A DNA stretch of 64,000 nucleotides from Haloarcula rara (GTDB lineage: Archaea; Halobacteriota; Halobacteria; Halobacteriales; Haloarculaceae): contig NZ_CP119785.1 in the NCBI RefSeq assembly GCF_029338235.1, forward strand, positions 868,001 through 932,000, written 5' to 3'. Positions 26,457 through 36,000 of the stretch are shown here, one piece after another (position 1 is the first letter of the stretch; each line of letters begins with the position of its first letter). The position numbers and the translations under genes were made by a program. A model generated the notes under the pieces. That model was not told the DNA's origin. It made no database searches and saw only the letters and a program-made list of their open reading frames with translations.

Positions 26457-26794
26457 CCGGACAGGAGACACGAACCCGGTCATCGATGGACGCCGCCCTG
26501 ACCGCTCTCGCCGACCGTATGCGCCGCCGAGTCCTGGTCTCGCTGTTCGATTCCGGGCCAGAGAGCCCGTCACCACCCCTGCACCTGACGGACCTCCGCC
26601 GAGCCGGGACGGAGTCGCAATCGTTCGAGATAGATATGTGTCACGTCCATCTCCCGAAACTGGCCGACGAGGGGTACATCCAGTGGGACCGAGACACCGG
26701 CGAGATAGCGCGGGGACCACGCTTCGACGAGCTCCGACCACTCCTCGATTGTCTCGTCGAGAACGCCGACAAACTCTCCGGTGACGTGTTCTAG
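26453..26794 (+). CDS. Small winged-helix regulator (DUF7344-like)
   Basis: Protein of 113 residues with the same winged-helix pattern as the gene at 17311: ALADRMRRRVLVSLFDSG, then an insertion, MCHVHLPKLADEGYIQWDRD and a short wing. It lies directly after the HTH-10 regulator on the same strand, 284 bp downstream of its stop. It probably forms a functional pair with it, as a second HTH-10 regulator (33015) has the same arrangement. The ATG at 26453 is chosen because upstream sequence in this frame loses the acidic composition. Confidence 0.75.
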   Translation: MTGQETRTRSSMDAALTALADRMRRRVLVSLFDSGPESPSPPLHLTDLRRAGTESQSFEIDMCHVHLPKLADEGYIQWDRDTGEIARGPRFDELRPLLDCLVENADKLSGDVF

Positions 26795-26821
26795 CCCAGT
26801 CGCGACCGAGTGGGCCACTCG

Positions 26822-27538
26822 TCAGTCGGCGAACGTCGGCGTCTCGCGCGACCAGTCCCAGTCGAGATACTCGACGTCGACGGACGCCTCGGGCAGCTGG
26901 TCGTACCGGCGGAGGAACGCCCGAATCCCGGACCGGCCGCCGAAATCGCCCGGGAACCAGTGGAAGACCCGCGGGACGGTGACCACATCCGCGTCGTGGT
27001 CGTACTCGACGGTGGCGTCGAGATACGACCGGGTCGAAGTGTCGAGCTGGGCGTCGACGACGGCCGGCTCGTAGGCGCGAACCGCTGGACAGCTCGCCGC
27101 GCCGCAGTGCAGCGCGAAGTGGATGCGCGGGTCCACGGCGGCGAGCCTGTAGCGGTGTTCGAAGCTGTCGGGGAGCAGCCGGGGCAGATACCCCAGCCCG
27201 TACTTCGAACGCGAGCCCCGCAGGATGCCGTGCTCGATGGCGTCCAGCCCGAGCGGGTGGCCGGCGACGGAAAGCGCCGGTGCGCGGAAGAAGCGCCAGC
27301 GAGCGTCGTACAGTTCGGGCCGCTCGGCGAGCAGGCGCGTCGTCCCCGCGTTGTAGCAGTTCAGCCAGAACGCGAGCCCGGTCTCGTGGTCCTCGCGGAC
27401 GGGCGCGAGGGCGTCCTCCGAACAGTCAGCCAACGCCGACAGTAACGGCTCGGGCTCGCCGTCGGTCCGCAACGCCACCAGCAGCTCCGCGGCCAGTTCC
27501 GTCGGCCTGGCCCCCGCGTACTCGCCGGTCGGTTCCAT
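26822..27538 (-). CDS. DUF547 family protein
   Basis: Protein of 238 residues. It contains the DUF547 signature: [16 protein letters not shown] near residue 55, then [16 protein letters not shown] and [18 protein letters not shown], in which the conserved cysteines and histidines fall. The family is widespread in bacteria and archaea, with no agreed biochemical role; the conserved Asn/His/Cys suggest an enzymatic or metal site. It is convergent with the winged-helix gene at 26453 (27-bp gap) and divergent from the GGGP synthase gene at 27689. Confidence 0.88.
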   Translation of the reverse strand: MEPTGEYAGARPTELAAELLVALRTDGEPEPLLSALADCSEDALAPVREDHETGLAFWLNCYNAGTTRLLAERPELYDARWRFFRAPALSVAGHPLGLDAIEHGILRGSRSKYGLGYLPRLLPDSFEHRYRLAAVDPRIHFALHCGAASCPAVRAYEPAVVDAQLDTSTRSYLDATVEYDHDADVVTVPRVFHWFPGDFGGRSGIRAFLRRYDQLPEASVDVEYLDWDWSRETPTFAD

Positions 27539-27688
27539 GGCACGTCGGACGGCCGCGGGGCGAAAAAGGCTTCCGCGAGTGTGTTCGGACCCTGCCAGCG
27601 CTCGCAGTCTCGCCGATGGTGTCCTGGGCCGACGCTCCTGTTTCGCCCATCCGAAGCCGTTATGCCGACAGACGAACGTCCCATCCGT

Positions 27689-28408
27689 ATGAGCGACTGG
27701 GCGGACTGGGACCACATCACCAAAATCGACCCCGACAAGACGCTGTACGCCGACGAGACATACGAGGACGTGGCGGCGACCGGGACCGACGCTATCGAGG
27801 TCGGCGGCACCACCGGGATGACCGAAGAGAAGATGAAACGGGTCGTCGACGCCTGTGGCAAACACGATATCCCCGTCTACATCGAGCCCTCGAACCCCGC
27901 GTCGGTCGTCCACAGCGACCGTCACGACGGCTATCTCATCCCCGTCGTGATGAACGCCGGCGACGTCACCTGGATTACCGGCGCTCACAAGGAGTGGATA
28001 CGCATCGACGACGAGATAGACTGGTCGCGCACCTTCACGGAGGCCTACATCGTGATGAACCCCGACGCCGCCGTCGCCACCTACACGCAGGCCAACTGCG
28101 ACCTCGACGCCGACGAAGTGGCCGCCTACGCCGAGGCCGCCGAACACCTGCTCGGCCAGGAGATTATCTACGTCGAGTACTCGGGCATGCTGGGCGACAC
28201 CGAAAAGGTCGCCGCGGCGGCCGATATCCTCGACGAGGCCACCCTCTTCTACGGCGGCGGCATCCACGACTACGACTCCGCCCGCACGATGGCCGAACAC
28301 GCAGACACCGTCGTCGTCGGCGACCTGGTCCACGACGAAGGCGTCGAGGCGGTCCGCGAGACCGTCGAGGGCGCACAGGACGCGAAAGCGGCGAAACCGA
28401 CCGAGTAG
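27689..28408 (+). CDS. Geranylgeranylglyceryl phosphate synthase
   Basis: Makes the first ether bond of archaeal membrane lipids, joining sn-glycerol-1-phosphate to geranylgeranyl diphosphate. The 239-residue TIM-barrel protein has typical segments: [67 protein letters not shown] and [20 protein letters not shown] with VVVGDLVH. The start at 27689 (MSDWADWDH) is favoured because the family begins with W-A-D-W-D-H; an ATG at 27662 is the alternative. Not in an obvious operon; a small membrane protein gene follows 21 bp later. Confidence 0.94.
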   Translation: MSDWADWDHITKIDPDKTLYADETYEDVAATGTDAIEVGGTTGMTEEKMKRVVDACGKHDIPVYIEPSNPASVVHSDRHDGYLIPVVMNAGDVTWITGAHKEWIRIDDEIDWSRTFTEAYIVMNPDAAVATYTQANCDLDADEVAAYAEAAEHLLGQEIIYVEYSGMLGDTEKVAAAADILDEATLFYGGGIHDYDSARTMAEHADTVVVGDLVHDEGVEAVRETVEGAQDAKAAKPTE

Positions 28409-28429
28409 CCGAGTCTATCGCTATCTCCG

Positions 28430-28762
28430 ATGATCCAGTCGGCCACGACCGAATCGACCGTTTTCCTCGCGGGCATGGCCGTGATAGGTCTCTCGCTAGT
28501 CGGATTCGGGGTTCACATTCATCGTAGTCAGGACCTCTCGCTGGTCGCCGGCGCCCGCGGGGAGACGGTCACCGACACCGCGGGGCTGACGGCGCTGGTG
28601 GGAACGGTGACAGTTGCTGTCGGCGTCGTAACGATTCTCGTCGGCCTGCTCGACCCGCTAGTTTCCGCGCCCGAGCGTGGCCTGCTGTGGGGCGGCTACA
28701 TCGTCGCGACGCTGGCACTCGCGGGCTGGGCACACTGGCGGTCGAGAGCGTACACAGAGTAA
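28430..28762 (+). CDS. Small membrane protein (three predicted TM segments)
   Basis: Protein of 110 residues with three hydrophobic segments: STVFLAGMAVIGLSLVGFGV at the start, ALVGTVTVAVGVVTILVGLL in the middle, and LLWGGYIVATLALAGWAHW near the end. The loop after segment one contains HIHRSQD. I do not recognise a named function; small three-helix proteins of this kind are common in haloarchaea. It begins 21 bp after GGGP synthase and may share its transcript. Confidence 0.75.
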   Translation: MIQSATTESTVFLAGMAVIGLSLVGFGVHIHRSQDLSLVAGARGETVTDTAGLTALVGTVTVAVGVVTILVGLLDPLVSAPERGLLWGGYIVATLALAGWAHWRSRAYTE

Positions 28763-28799
28763 GCGGCAGTGTGCCACAGCCCGGCGTGTGACGCGGCCG

Positions 28800-29045
28800 T
28801 CGTCGCGTACGGCTAGCGCTTCGAGACGTGACTCGCTGGGCTCGTTACCGCCCGCCCCGCTTGACCCACTCCGTCCCCCGTTCGCACTAACGAGTTGGCT
28901 CGCCGCTCGACTGTCGCTTCGCTCCCCGCTCGCTTTCCGAGGGTTCTCACTTCGCTCGAACTCTCGCGCTCCGCGGCTCCCTGCGGCCACCGCGTCGCCT
29001 CGGGGTCGCTCTTGGCGTCGCGACCCCGCTCCGAAAGACTGTCCT
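28800..29045. repeat. GC-rich degenerate repeat island before aspS
   Basis: The 311-bp gap between the small membrane protein and aspS holds short, imperfect inverted motifs based on CGCTCG/CGAGCG (for example TTCGCTCGAACTCTCGCGCTCC). I see no convincing gene. Similar islands occur at 49440-49910 and 58620-58783. The last 25 bp before aspS contain a CTTAAG-like AT patch that may be its promoter. Confidence 0.5.
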
Positions 29046-29073
29046 TAAGTCCCACCCATCAATAGCTGCTTCC

Positions 29074-30378
29074 ATGGACGACCGTACCTACACCGCAGAC
29101 GCCGAGCCGGGCGACCACGTCACCGTCGCCGGCTGGGTCCACGAGATTCGCGACCTCGGTGGTATCGCCTTCCTCATCCTCCGGGACACCACCGGAAAGA
29201 TCCAGGTCAAATTCGAGAAAGACGAGATGGACGACGAGCTGGTCGAGACCGGCCTCGGCGTCCAGCGCGAGTCCGTCATCTCGGTCACGGGCGAGGTCGA
29301 AGAGGAGCCGCGCGCGCCGACCGGCGTCGAGGTCACGCCCGAGTCAGTCGACGTCATCTCCGAGGCCGACCCGGAACTGCCGCTCGACCCCTCCGGCAAG
29401 GTCGACGCCGAGCTGCCGACCCGGCTGGACAACCGCACGCTTGACCTCCGCAAAGAGGAGGTTAAGGCCATCTTCGAGATTCGCGCCGAGGTGCTGCGCT
29501 CCGTGCGCGAGGCCTTCCGCGAGCTGGGTAGTACGGAGATAAACACGCCCAAAATCGTCGCCACGGGGACCGAGGGCGGCACCGAGCTGTTCCCCATCAC
29601 GTACTTCGGCCGGGAAGCGTTCATGAACCAGAGCCCGCAGCTGTTCAAACAGCTGATGGTCGGCTCCGGGCTGGAGCGAGTGTTCGAGATCGGCCCGATC
29701 TTCCGCGCCGAGGAGCACAACACGCCCCGCCACCTCAACGAGGCCACCAGCATCGACTTCGAGTCGGCCTTCTACGACCACACCGAGGCGATGGACGCCT
29801 GCGAACACGTGGTCAAGGCCGCCTACGAGGGCGTCGCACAGAACTGCGCCGACGAGCTGGAAGCGCTCGGGCTCGAAGACGAATTCGAGGCTCCCGAGGG
29901 GGAGTTCCCGCGGCTGACCTACCAGGAGGCCATAGACGAGATCAACGCCACGGGCGAGCTGGACGAGCCGCTGGTCTGGGGCGACGACCTCTCGACGGAG
30001 GCCGAACACGTGCTGGGCCAGGAAGTCGGCGAGCACTACTTCATCACCGACTGGCCAAGCGAGATCAAGCCGTTCTACATCAAAGACCACGACGACGACG
30101 AGGAGATATCGACCGGCTTCGACATGATGCACCCGTCGATGGAACTGGTCTCGGGCGGCCAGCGTGAGCACCGCTACGACCACCTCGTCGCCGGCTTCGA
30201 ACAGCAGGGCCTGGACCCCGAAGCGTTCGAGTACTACACCAAGATGTTCAAGTACGGTATGCCGCCCCACGCCGGGTGGGGCCTCGGTGGCGAACGCCTC
30301 GTCATGACGATGCTCGGGCTGGAGAACATCCGAGAAGCTGTTCTGTTCCCGCGAGATCGCCAGCGACTCTCTCCGTAG
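29074..30378 (+). CDS. aspS: Aspartyl-tRNA synthetase (probably non-discriminating)
   Basis: Class II synthetase of 434 residues of the archaeal type: N-terminal OB-fold anticodon-binding domain (about 15-105), then the catalytic core with motif 2 ([20 protein letters not shown]) and motif 3 ([20 protein letters not shown]). The anticodon-binding domain has His23 and Pro82 at the positions that separate non-discriminating (His, Pro) from discriminating (Trp, Lys) archaeal AspRS. This predicts that it also charges tRNA(Asn) with Asp, to be amidated by GatCAB. The last codons and stop are part of a 50-bp unit repeated in the downstream intergenic region. Confidence 0.95.
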   Translation: MDDRTYTADAEPGDHVTVAGWVHEIRDLGGIAFLILRDTTGKIQVKFEKDEMDDELVETGLGVQRESVISVTGEVEEEPRAPTGVEVTPESVDVISEADPELPLDPSGKVDAELPTRLDNRTLDLRKEEVKAIFEIRAEVLRSVREAFRELGSTEINTPKIVATGTEGGTELFPITYFGREAFMNQSPQLFKQLMVGSGLERVFEIGPIFRAEEHNTPRHLNEATSIDFESAFYDHTEAMDACEHVVKAAYEGVAQNCADELEALGLEDEFEAPEGEFPRLTYQEAIDEINATGELDEPLVWGDDLSTEAEHVLGQEVGEHYFITDWPSEIKPFYIKDHDDDEEISTGFDMMHPSMELVSGGQREHRYDHLVAGFEQQGLDPEAFEYYTKMFKYGMPPHAGWGLGGERLVMTMLGLENIREAVLFPRDRQRLSP

Positions 30379-30710
30379 AGTCGCCCGATCTCGCAGCGGC
30401 TCGAGATCGCCAACGTCTGAGCCCATAGCGAGGGCGCGACCGCAGGGAGCGACCCCGGATTGCGAACGGAGAGGGACCTCCGGTCCCTCAAGCAGTCGGG
30501 CGGCGGTGCCGCTCGACGACGGCGACCGCAGGGAGCCGTGGCGGCGAAGCCGTGAGCAGCGAGTCTCGCAGGACCGCCAGCGGCTCTCTCCGTAGCGTCG
30601 CTCTGTCTCGCAGCGGTTTGAGGTCGCCAGCGACTCTCTCCGTAGCGTCGCTCTGTCTCGCAGCGGTTTGAGGGCGCCAGCGACTCTCTCCGTAGCGTCG
30701 CTCTGTCTCG
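30359..30710 (+). repeat. 50-bp repeat units seeded from the 3' end of aspS
   Basis: A 50-bp unit overlaps the last codons and stop of aspS (30359-30408) and reappears as a direct tandem at 30576-30625, 30626-30675 and partially at 30676-30710. The first 20 bp (GCCAGCGACTCTCTCCGTAG) are identical in the gene, unit 2 and unit 3, and unit 1 has one change. The gap 30379-30791 holds these repeats and otherwise no gene I can support. Confidence 0.85.
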
Positions 30711-30791
30711 AACAGTCCTATCGTCTCGCTACCGGACAGGTCGTCGCCTCACCCGGACCGGGTCAGCGCGGTGAAAATCGGCAAGAGTCGG

Positions 30792-31631
30792 TCAGTCGTC
30801 GACCGGTGCGGCACCGCCCGTCTCCGGGCCCGCCGTCGTGCCCGACTCGGAGACGACGCCCTCGTTGGCCGCGACCCAGCGCAGGAGCAAGAACGCGAAG
30901 ACGTACTTCGCACCGATGTCGAGCGCCGAGTAGCCCCAGGAGGTGAGGCCGACGCTCTGGACGAGCGCGAGCCCCTCGACGCCAAGCGCCCAGATTATCG
31001 GGTAGCCCAGCCACAGCACGACAGTCAGTGCCCGGAGGGTGCCGAATATCTCGTCGGTGTCGGCCGCGGCGGCTGATTTGGGCCACTCGACGAGGATGGC
31101 GTACAGCACCACGATGAAGAACGCACAGCTGATGACATAGAAGAACCATCGGAGGGCATAGGACGAGGTGACGAGCGCGGCCGCGAGGCCGGTGATACAC
31201 ATCCCGATGTCGGCGACGATGACGGTAAAGAGACTAGGGGTGTCGACCTTCGCCAGGAGACCGAGCGCCAGCAGTATCATCGGCGTCGACAGCGCCCAGG
31301 TCAGATAGCGGCCCCACTGGCTCATCACTTCTTCGCCGGCCAGCGCGTGGCCGGCCGGCATCTCGATGAATCCGACTGTCAGCCCCGAGAGGAGCCCAGT
31401 GTAACTCGAGATGGAGACCAGCGGAATCATCAGCGTCGCCGCGAAGATGAACTTCGCCCGGGGGTCGGTCACGTTCCTGCCCATGTACACGAACAACAGC
31501 GCCGAGAAGCCGGCGAGGGCGATGTTCACCCAGAGAGACGACGACAGTAACACGTCGTTCTGGATGGCCTCTACGGCCTCCGCCTGCGTGGCCTGGAGCA
31601 GTGCTGCCGTTGCCGTTGCTGAAGCTGACAT
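30792..31631 (-). CDS. hop: Halorhodopsin (light-driven chloride pump)
   Basis: Seven-helix retinal protein of 279 residues that pumps chloride into the cell in the light. Key residues match the chloride-pump pattern: Thr111, Ser115 and Ala122 replace the Asp85/Thr89/Asp96 of bacteriorhodopsin (the TSA motif), Arg108 is present in WGRYLTW, Asp238 and the retinal Schiff-base lysine Lys242 lie in SALDIGAKYVFAF. These numbers coincide with those of the Halobacterium protein. A short hydrophilic N-terminus precedes helix A. A TATA-like box centred about 27 bp upstream of the ATG implies a leaderless transcript. The GC-rich tail after helix G is Gly/Ala/Thr-rich. Confidence 0.97.
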   Translation of the reverse strand: MSASATATAALLQATQAEAVEAIQNDVLLSSSLWVNIALAGFSALLFVYMGRNVTDPRAKFIFAATLMIPLVSISSYTGLLSGLTVGFIEMPAGHALAGEEVMSQWGRYLTWALSTPMILLALGLLAKVDTPSLFTVIVADIGMCITGLAAALVTSSYALRWFFYVISCAFFIVVLYAILVEWPKSAAAADTDEIFGTLRALTVVLWLGYPIIWALGVEGLALVQSVGLTSWGYSALDIGAKYVFAFLLLRWVAANEGVVSESGTTAGPETGGAAPVDD

Positions 31632-31651
31632 ACACCGGTTATAGACATCGA

Positions 31652-31664
31652 GTACTTATAGTCG
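31652..31664 (-). promoter_or_regulatory. TATA box of halorhodopsin
   Basis: On the minus strand the sequence CGACTATAAGTAC is centred 27 bp before the ATG at 31631, the spacing of a leaderless haloarchaeal promoter. Upstream of it is ACC, 14 bases, then TAGG, partly resembling the upstream activator element of bop-type promoters, though the match is too weak to rely on. Confidence 0.6.
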
Positions 31665-31715
31665 CCTACCCCAACCCAATAGGTACGGCTGTCGATTTTC
31701 CGGTTCGGAACCGAC

Positions 31716-32471
31716 TCACTCCGGGAACAGCTCAACTTCCCGGTCGATGGCCTCGATGGCGTCGATATCCTCCGGCGCCAGTTTCAGCCGGGCAGCCCCG
31801 AGGTTCGCTTCGAGATGCGCCCGCGAGGAGGCTTTCGGGATGGTCACGACGGTGTCGTAGCTCGTGACCCAGGCGATGGCGACGGCGGCGGGCGTCGTCC
31901 CGTGCCGCCGGGCGATAGCCTGGATAGTGGGGTCCTCGAACACCAGTCCGCCGGCGAGCGGCGAGTACGCGACCAGCGGGTAGTCCTCGCGCTGTGCGTG
32001 GTCGAGCAGCGCCTCGTCCCGGAAGAAGGGGTGGAACTCCACCTGATGGGCGGCGATGTCGTCGAGGGAGTCACTGGCCGTCCGGAGCTGCTCGAGCGTG
32101 AAGTTCGAGAGGCCGATACCGTCGGCGAGTCCAGACGCCCGGACCCGTTCGAGCGCGGGCAGCGTCGTCGCGGGGTCGTAGTCGCCGCGAGGCCGGTGGA
32201 CGTACAGCAGGTCCAGGCGGTCGAGTCCGAGGCGGTCGAGGCTCCGTTCGGTGCCGGCACGCACCGCGTCGGCGGCGAGGCTGTCGGTCCAGAGTTTAGT
32301 CGCGACGACGCAGTCCTCGCGGTCGCCGGCGGCGAGCCCGTCCCCAACGACGGCTTCGTTGTCGTATATCTGGGCGGTGTCGACGTGGCGGTACCCGACA
32401 TCGAGGGCGGCGGCGACGACGCTCGGGTCGTCGACGCCCATCGTGCCGAGACCGACCGGCGCAAGGTCCAT
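31716..32471 (-). CDS. Aldo/keto reductase
   Basis: NADPH-dependent oxidoreductase of 251 residues with the (beta/alpha)8 barrel. The catalytic tetrad is complete: Asp31 (VDTAQIYDNE), Tyr36, Lys59 (VVATKLW) and His92 (LLYVHRP). The phosphate-binding end of the barrel is IPKASSRAHLEANL. It resembles the 2,5-diketo-gluconate reductase branch. Substrate unknown. It sits downstream of a winged-helix gene (32514) on the same strand with about 40 bp between, so could be co-transcribed with it. Confidence 0.92.
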   Translation of the reverse strand: MDLAPVGLGTMGVDDPSVVAAALDVGYRHVDTAQIYDNEAVVGDGLAAGDREDCVVATKLWTDSLAADAVRAGTERSLDRLGLDRLDLLYVHRPRGDYDPATTLPALERVRASGLADGIGLSNFTLEQLRTASDSLDDIAAHQVEFHPFFRDEALLDHAQREDYPLVAYSPLAGGLVFEDPTIQAIARRHGTTPAAVAIAWVTSYDTVVTIPKASSRAHLEANLGAARLKLAPEDIDAIEAIDREVELFPE

Positions 32472-32513
32472 GCGTGGTGGAGGGCCGACGGGGACCTACG
32501 ACTGTCGGTCGTG

Positions 32514-32918
32514 TTAGAACTCGTCGCGCTTGGTGACGGCGTCGGCGTGTTCGGCCCACTTCTCGACGGTGGCGTGGCCCCAGTAGTGGACGGCGCGGCT
32601 CCGTTCGTCGAAGTCGAGCAGGCCGAGACGGTCTAGTTCGGGCAGGTGGGTCTCGACCAGGGCCTGCTCGACGGCCTCGACGGTGGCCTCCGCGTCTGCC
32701 ACCCCGCTCGCCTGGGCCCTTCTGGCCACAGCAGTCGCCAGTGTGTCGACGTCGACCCCTGTGTCGTCGCAGGTCACGAGGTACCGACAGACGGCGCGCC
32801 GTCGCCAGTCAGACAGCGCCGCGAACACGTCGTCTATCATCGGTGTCCTGAGACCCCGGTCCCGTGGAGTCATCCCCCGCCACTGCTCACCGCGCGGACC
32901 CTTTTGCTGGTCGCTCAT
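32514..32918 (-). CDS. Small winged-helix regulator (DUF7344-like)
   Basis: Protein of 134 residues, beginning MSDQQKGPRGEQWRG. The winged helix runs from DDVFAALSDWRRRAVCRYLV through an insertion to ALVETHLPELDRLGLLDFDE and a terminal strand. It belongs to the same family as the products at 17311 and 26453. It follows the large PAS/HTH-10 regulator on the same strand, 96 bp after its stop, and a palindrome (32961-32976) lies in the gap. The start at 32918 is chosen over one 36 bp upstream as it avoids an atypical extension. Confidence 0.78.
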   Translation of the reverse strand: MSDQQKGPRGEQWRGMTPRDRGLRTPMIDDVFAALSDWRRRAVCRYLVTCDDTGVDVDTLATAVARRAQASGVADAEATVEAVEQALVETHLPELDRLGLLDFDERSRAVHYWGHATVEKWAEHADAVTKRDEF

Positions 32919-32960
32919 TTCGCGTATTGTACCAAGAACCGGCGGGGGCATCAACTGACA

Positions 32961-32976
32961 ACCTAGACAGCTAGGT
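32961..32976. promoter_or_regulatory. Palindrome upstream of winged-helix gene
   Basis: Inverted repeat ACCTAG-ACAG-CTAGGT in the 96-bp gap upstream of the winged-helix gene at 32918. It contains two CTAG tetranucleotides, normally rare in such genomes. It may be a binding site for the winged-helix protein or for the HTH-10 regulator. Role inferred from position. Confidence 0.4.
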
Positions 32977-33014
32977 AGCTGCTGAACGTCCGAATCTTCT
33001 AGGTAACGTGACCC

Positions 33015-36000
33015 TCACATATCAAGTAACCTGTCCAACAGGTTGCGCTCGGCCCGTCGGAGATGCTGGTGTAACGTCGACGAGGCAATGTCGAGCGTCT
33101 CAGCCAGTTGCTCGGCGGTCGTATCCCGGGGCCACTCGTAGTAGCCCGCGAGATAGGCAGAGCGGAGTACCTCCCGTTGCCGGTCGGTCAGTTCGTCGCT
33201 GAGAGAGAGACTGTCGCCCTCGTCCGTCGGCTGGCGGTCCCGGGCCTGCTTGACGACCAGCTCGAACCCGGGTGCGTGCTCCGATAGCGTATCGAGTATC
33301 GTCCGCGGCTCGGCGTCGAGCGGGGCCTCGACGGTGATGGTGAGGACCTCGCCGTCCGCGACGAGGTCGACGGGCCTGACGCCGACATCGAGGAGCGCGG
33401 ACTGATAGGACACAGGCGCCCTGAGTTCGATGACACCGCTGTCCCCGTCGGCGCGGATGACCCGTCCGTCCGGAACACGGTCGTGGTCGAGGAAATCCGG
33501 TAACACAGTCTCCGGCGGTGCGTCCTCGACAGTTATGTACGCAAGCACCTCGTCACCGAGGTCGACGCTCCCAGAGCCCCGAAGAACGCAGTCGTGTTTC
33601 GCGGCTACGCCCAGTGGGTACGCCTCCGGCGACGTCGACTGGAACTCCATCTCGACGACGCGGTCGTGGGCCAGGAGCTGTCGGTTCTGGACGGCCGTGT
33701 AGGCAAAGCCGACCATCTCGCCCAGCACGGTGAAGGCCTCGACGGCGCGCTGGCTGAACGCCTCGGGACGGTTGGCGTAGACGGCGAGAACGCCGTGGAT
33801 GGCCTCGTCGTGACGCAGCGGGACCACGAGCGCCGACCGGAACTCCCGAGCGAGCGCCGCGTCCCGCCACGACGCGACCCGCTCGTCGGTCTCGATGTCG
33901 TGGACGACCTGGGGCTCACCGGTTCGAATCGCGTCCGTGCCGGGGTTTTCGTCGCCGGCGTCGGAGCGCTCCGAGACGATGTCGATGTAACTGTCGTCCT
34001 CTCCGGCAACGGTCTTGCGACGGAGCTGCGTGCTCGCTCCCTCTCGCTCGCCGATGCACGCGAACTGGTAGAGGTCGGACTCGACGAGGCGGTCACACAC
34101 CGTCTCCTCGATGGCGGACCGGGTCGCCGCCGACCCCAGCGCGCCGATGACGTCGTGGATGAGGCCGTGGACCTGCGCGAGCGTCGCCAGTTCGTCGCGC
34201 TGTGATTCGAGTTCGCGCTGGCGCTCCTTGCGCTCGGTGACGTCCTGGTGGATACCGACGGCGCGCAGGGGCTCGCCGTCCTCGCCGCGCTTGACGACGC
34301 GCCCGACGTCGCGTATCCACCGGTAGTCACCGTCCCTGGTCCGCAACCGGTGTTCGCACTGATAGATGTCGGTCTCGCCCTGGAAATGCGAATCGATAGC
34401 GTTCCAGACCCGGTCGAAATCGTCGGGATGGACCAGTTCCTCCCAGGTCTCGAGTCGGTGGTCGAGCTCGGCGGCGTCGTAACCGAGCATCCCGGCCCAG
34501 CGCTCGTCGAAGGTGACGTCGCCGGTCTCGACGTTCCAGTCCCAGACGCCCAGTTTGGCCCCCTCGAGCGCGAGTTCGAGCCGCTCGGTCGTCTGTTCGA
34601 GTTCCCGCTGGCGTTCGGTGCGGTCGGTGATGTCCCGGTAGAGCCAGATGTTCGCCGGTCCGGTGGGGAGGTCGACCGGGAGATAGCTGCGCTGGAAGAC
34701 GCGCCCGTCGACCAGTTCGAGTTGCTCGTTGAGCCGGCGTTCGCGCCGGTCCGGCAACCGCTCCAGCGCCGACAGAAACGCCTCCTGGTCGGCGACGGCC
34801 TCGGCGACGGCCTCGGCGTTGTCGGGACAGTACGTGCCGACGAGGTCCGCAGGCGACTGGGGGATATCGAACAGGTCGACAAAGCGCTGGTTGACCGCGA
34901 GGACCTCCCGGTCGCTGTCCTCGACGAGGATCCCCACCGGGAGCGCATCGAAAAGCGTCGACAGCAGCGTGTTCGACTGTTCGAGCTCGCGTTCTCGCTG
35001 TACCCGTTCGGTGACGTTCTGAGCGAGTGCCATCCCGGAGACGACCGTCCCGTCGCTGTCCCGTATCGGAATCGTCTGGATCTCGTAGTGTCGGCCGGAG
35101 ACGGTGGCGTGGAAGGAGCTCCCCTCGCCGACCAGGGCGTCCCGGTGGGCCTGTTCGAGCCGGTCGGCGTTCTCCGGCGGGAACACCGCAGACGGCGTCT
35201 GGCCGAGCACGTCCGACTGGTCGAGCCCCACCCGTTCCAGTTCGTCGCCGCCCGCCATCGTGTACCGCAGGTCGTCGTCGAAGAGGAAGACGGCGCCGTT
35301 GGGGAAGTGGTCGACGATACCGTCGAACAGCTCCTTGCGACGCTCCAGTTCCCGCTCGCGCTCGATTCGCTCGGTGATGTCGCGAGTGACACCCATCAGG
35401 CCGCTGTAGCCGCCGTCCTGGTCGTACAACAGCGTGTAGTGGATGGATATCTCGCGTTCGGTGCCGTCCTTGCGCTGGAAGGTCAGGTCGACCGTGGTGC
35501 TGTCCGACTCGGAAGAGAGCAGCTCCGCGATGGTCCGCTGACCCTTCTCCAGTTCGCCGGGTGCCAGCGTCCGCTCGGCGTGTTCACCCCGCAGTTCCGC
35601 CGGCTCGTAGCCCAGGTTCTTCGCGAACGACTCGTTACAGAAGTCGATGACGCCCCGTTCGTCGAGCGTGTAGAGCCCGTCCTGTGCCCGCTCGGTCAGC
35701 AGTTCCAGCATCGAGAGCCGGGCGTCCCGCCCGGCCGTCTCGGTGACGTCTCTGACTAGGACGAGCGACGTCGCCCCCGCTCCGTCGGGCAAGGGATACC
35801 GCTGCAAGAGGAGATGGCGCTTGTTGGCCGCCGCCCCGGTCCGGATAGTCGCCGGCTCCGGCGGGTCCGAGCGGAACTGCTCGACGGTGGTCACGCCGCT
35901 CGAATCGTCACAGAGGGCGGCCAGCTGCTCGTAGATATCGTCGGTCGGCGGCAGGTCGCTGGTCCCGACCAGCGCGACCAGCGAGATACTGGACCAGACG

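Noticed and set aside
30359-30710. CRISPR-like array downstream of aspS
   Set aside because: The 50-bp units are directly abutting with no unique spacers, and no cas gene is in the window.
30540-30791. Hypothetical gene in the gap between aspS and hop
   Set aside because: Only short open frames formed by the 50-bp repeats are seen; no start signal or acidic composition.
33905-33930. tRNA-like T-loop sequence (GGTTCGAATC)
   Set aside because: It lies inside the coding region of the PAS regulator and no cloverleaf can be drawn around it.
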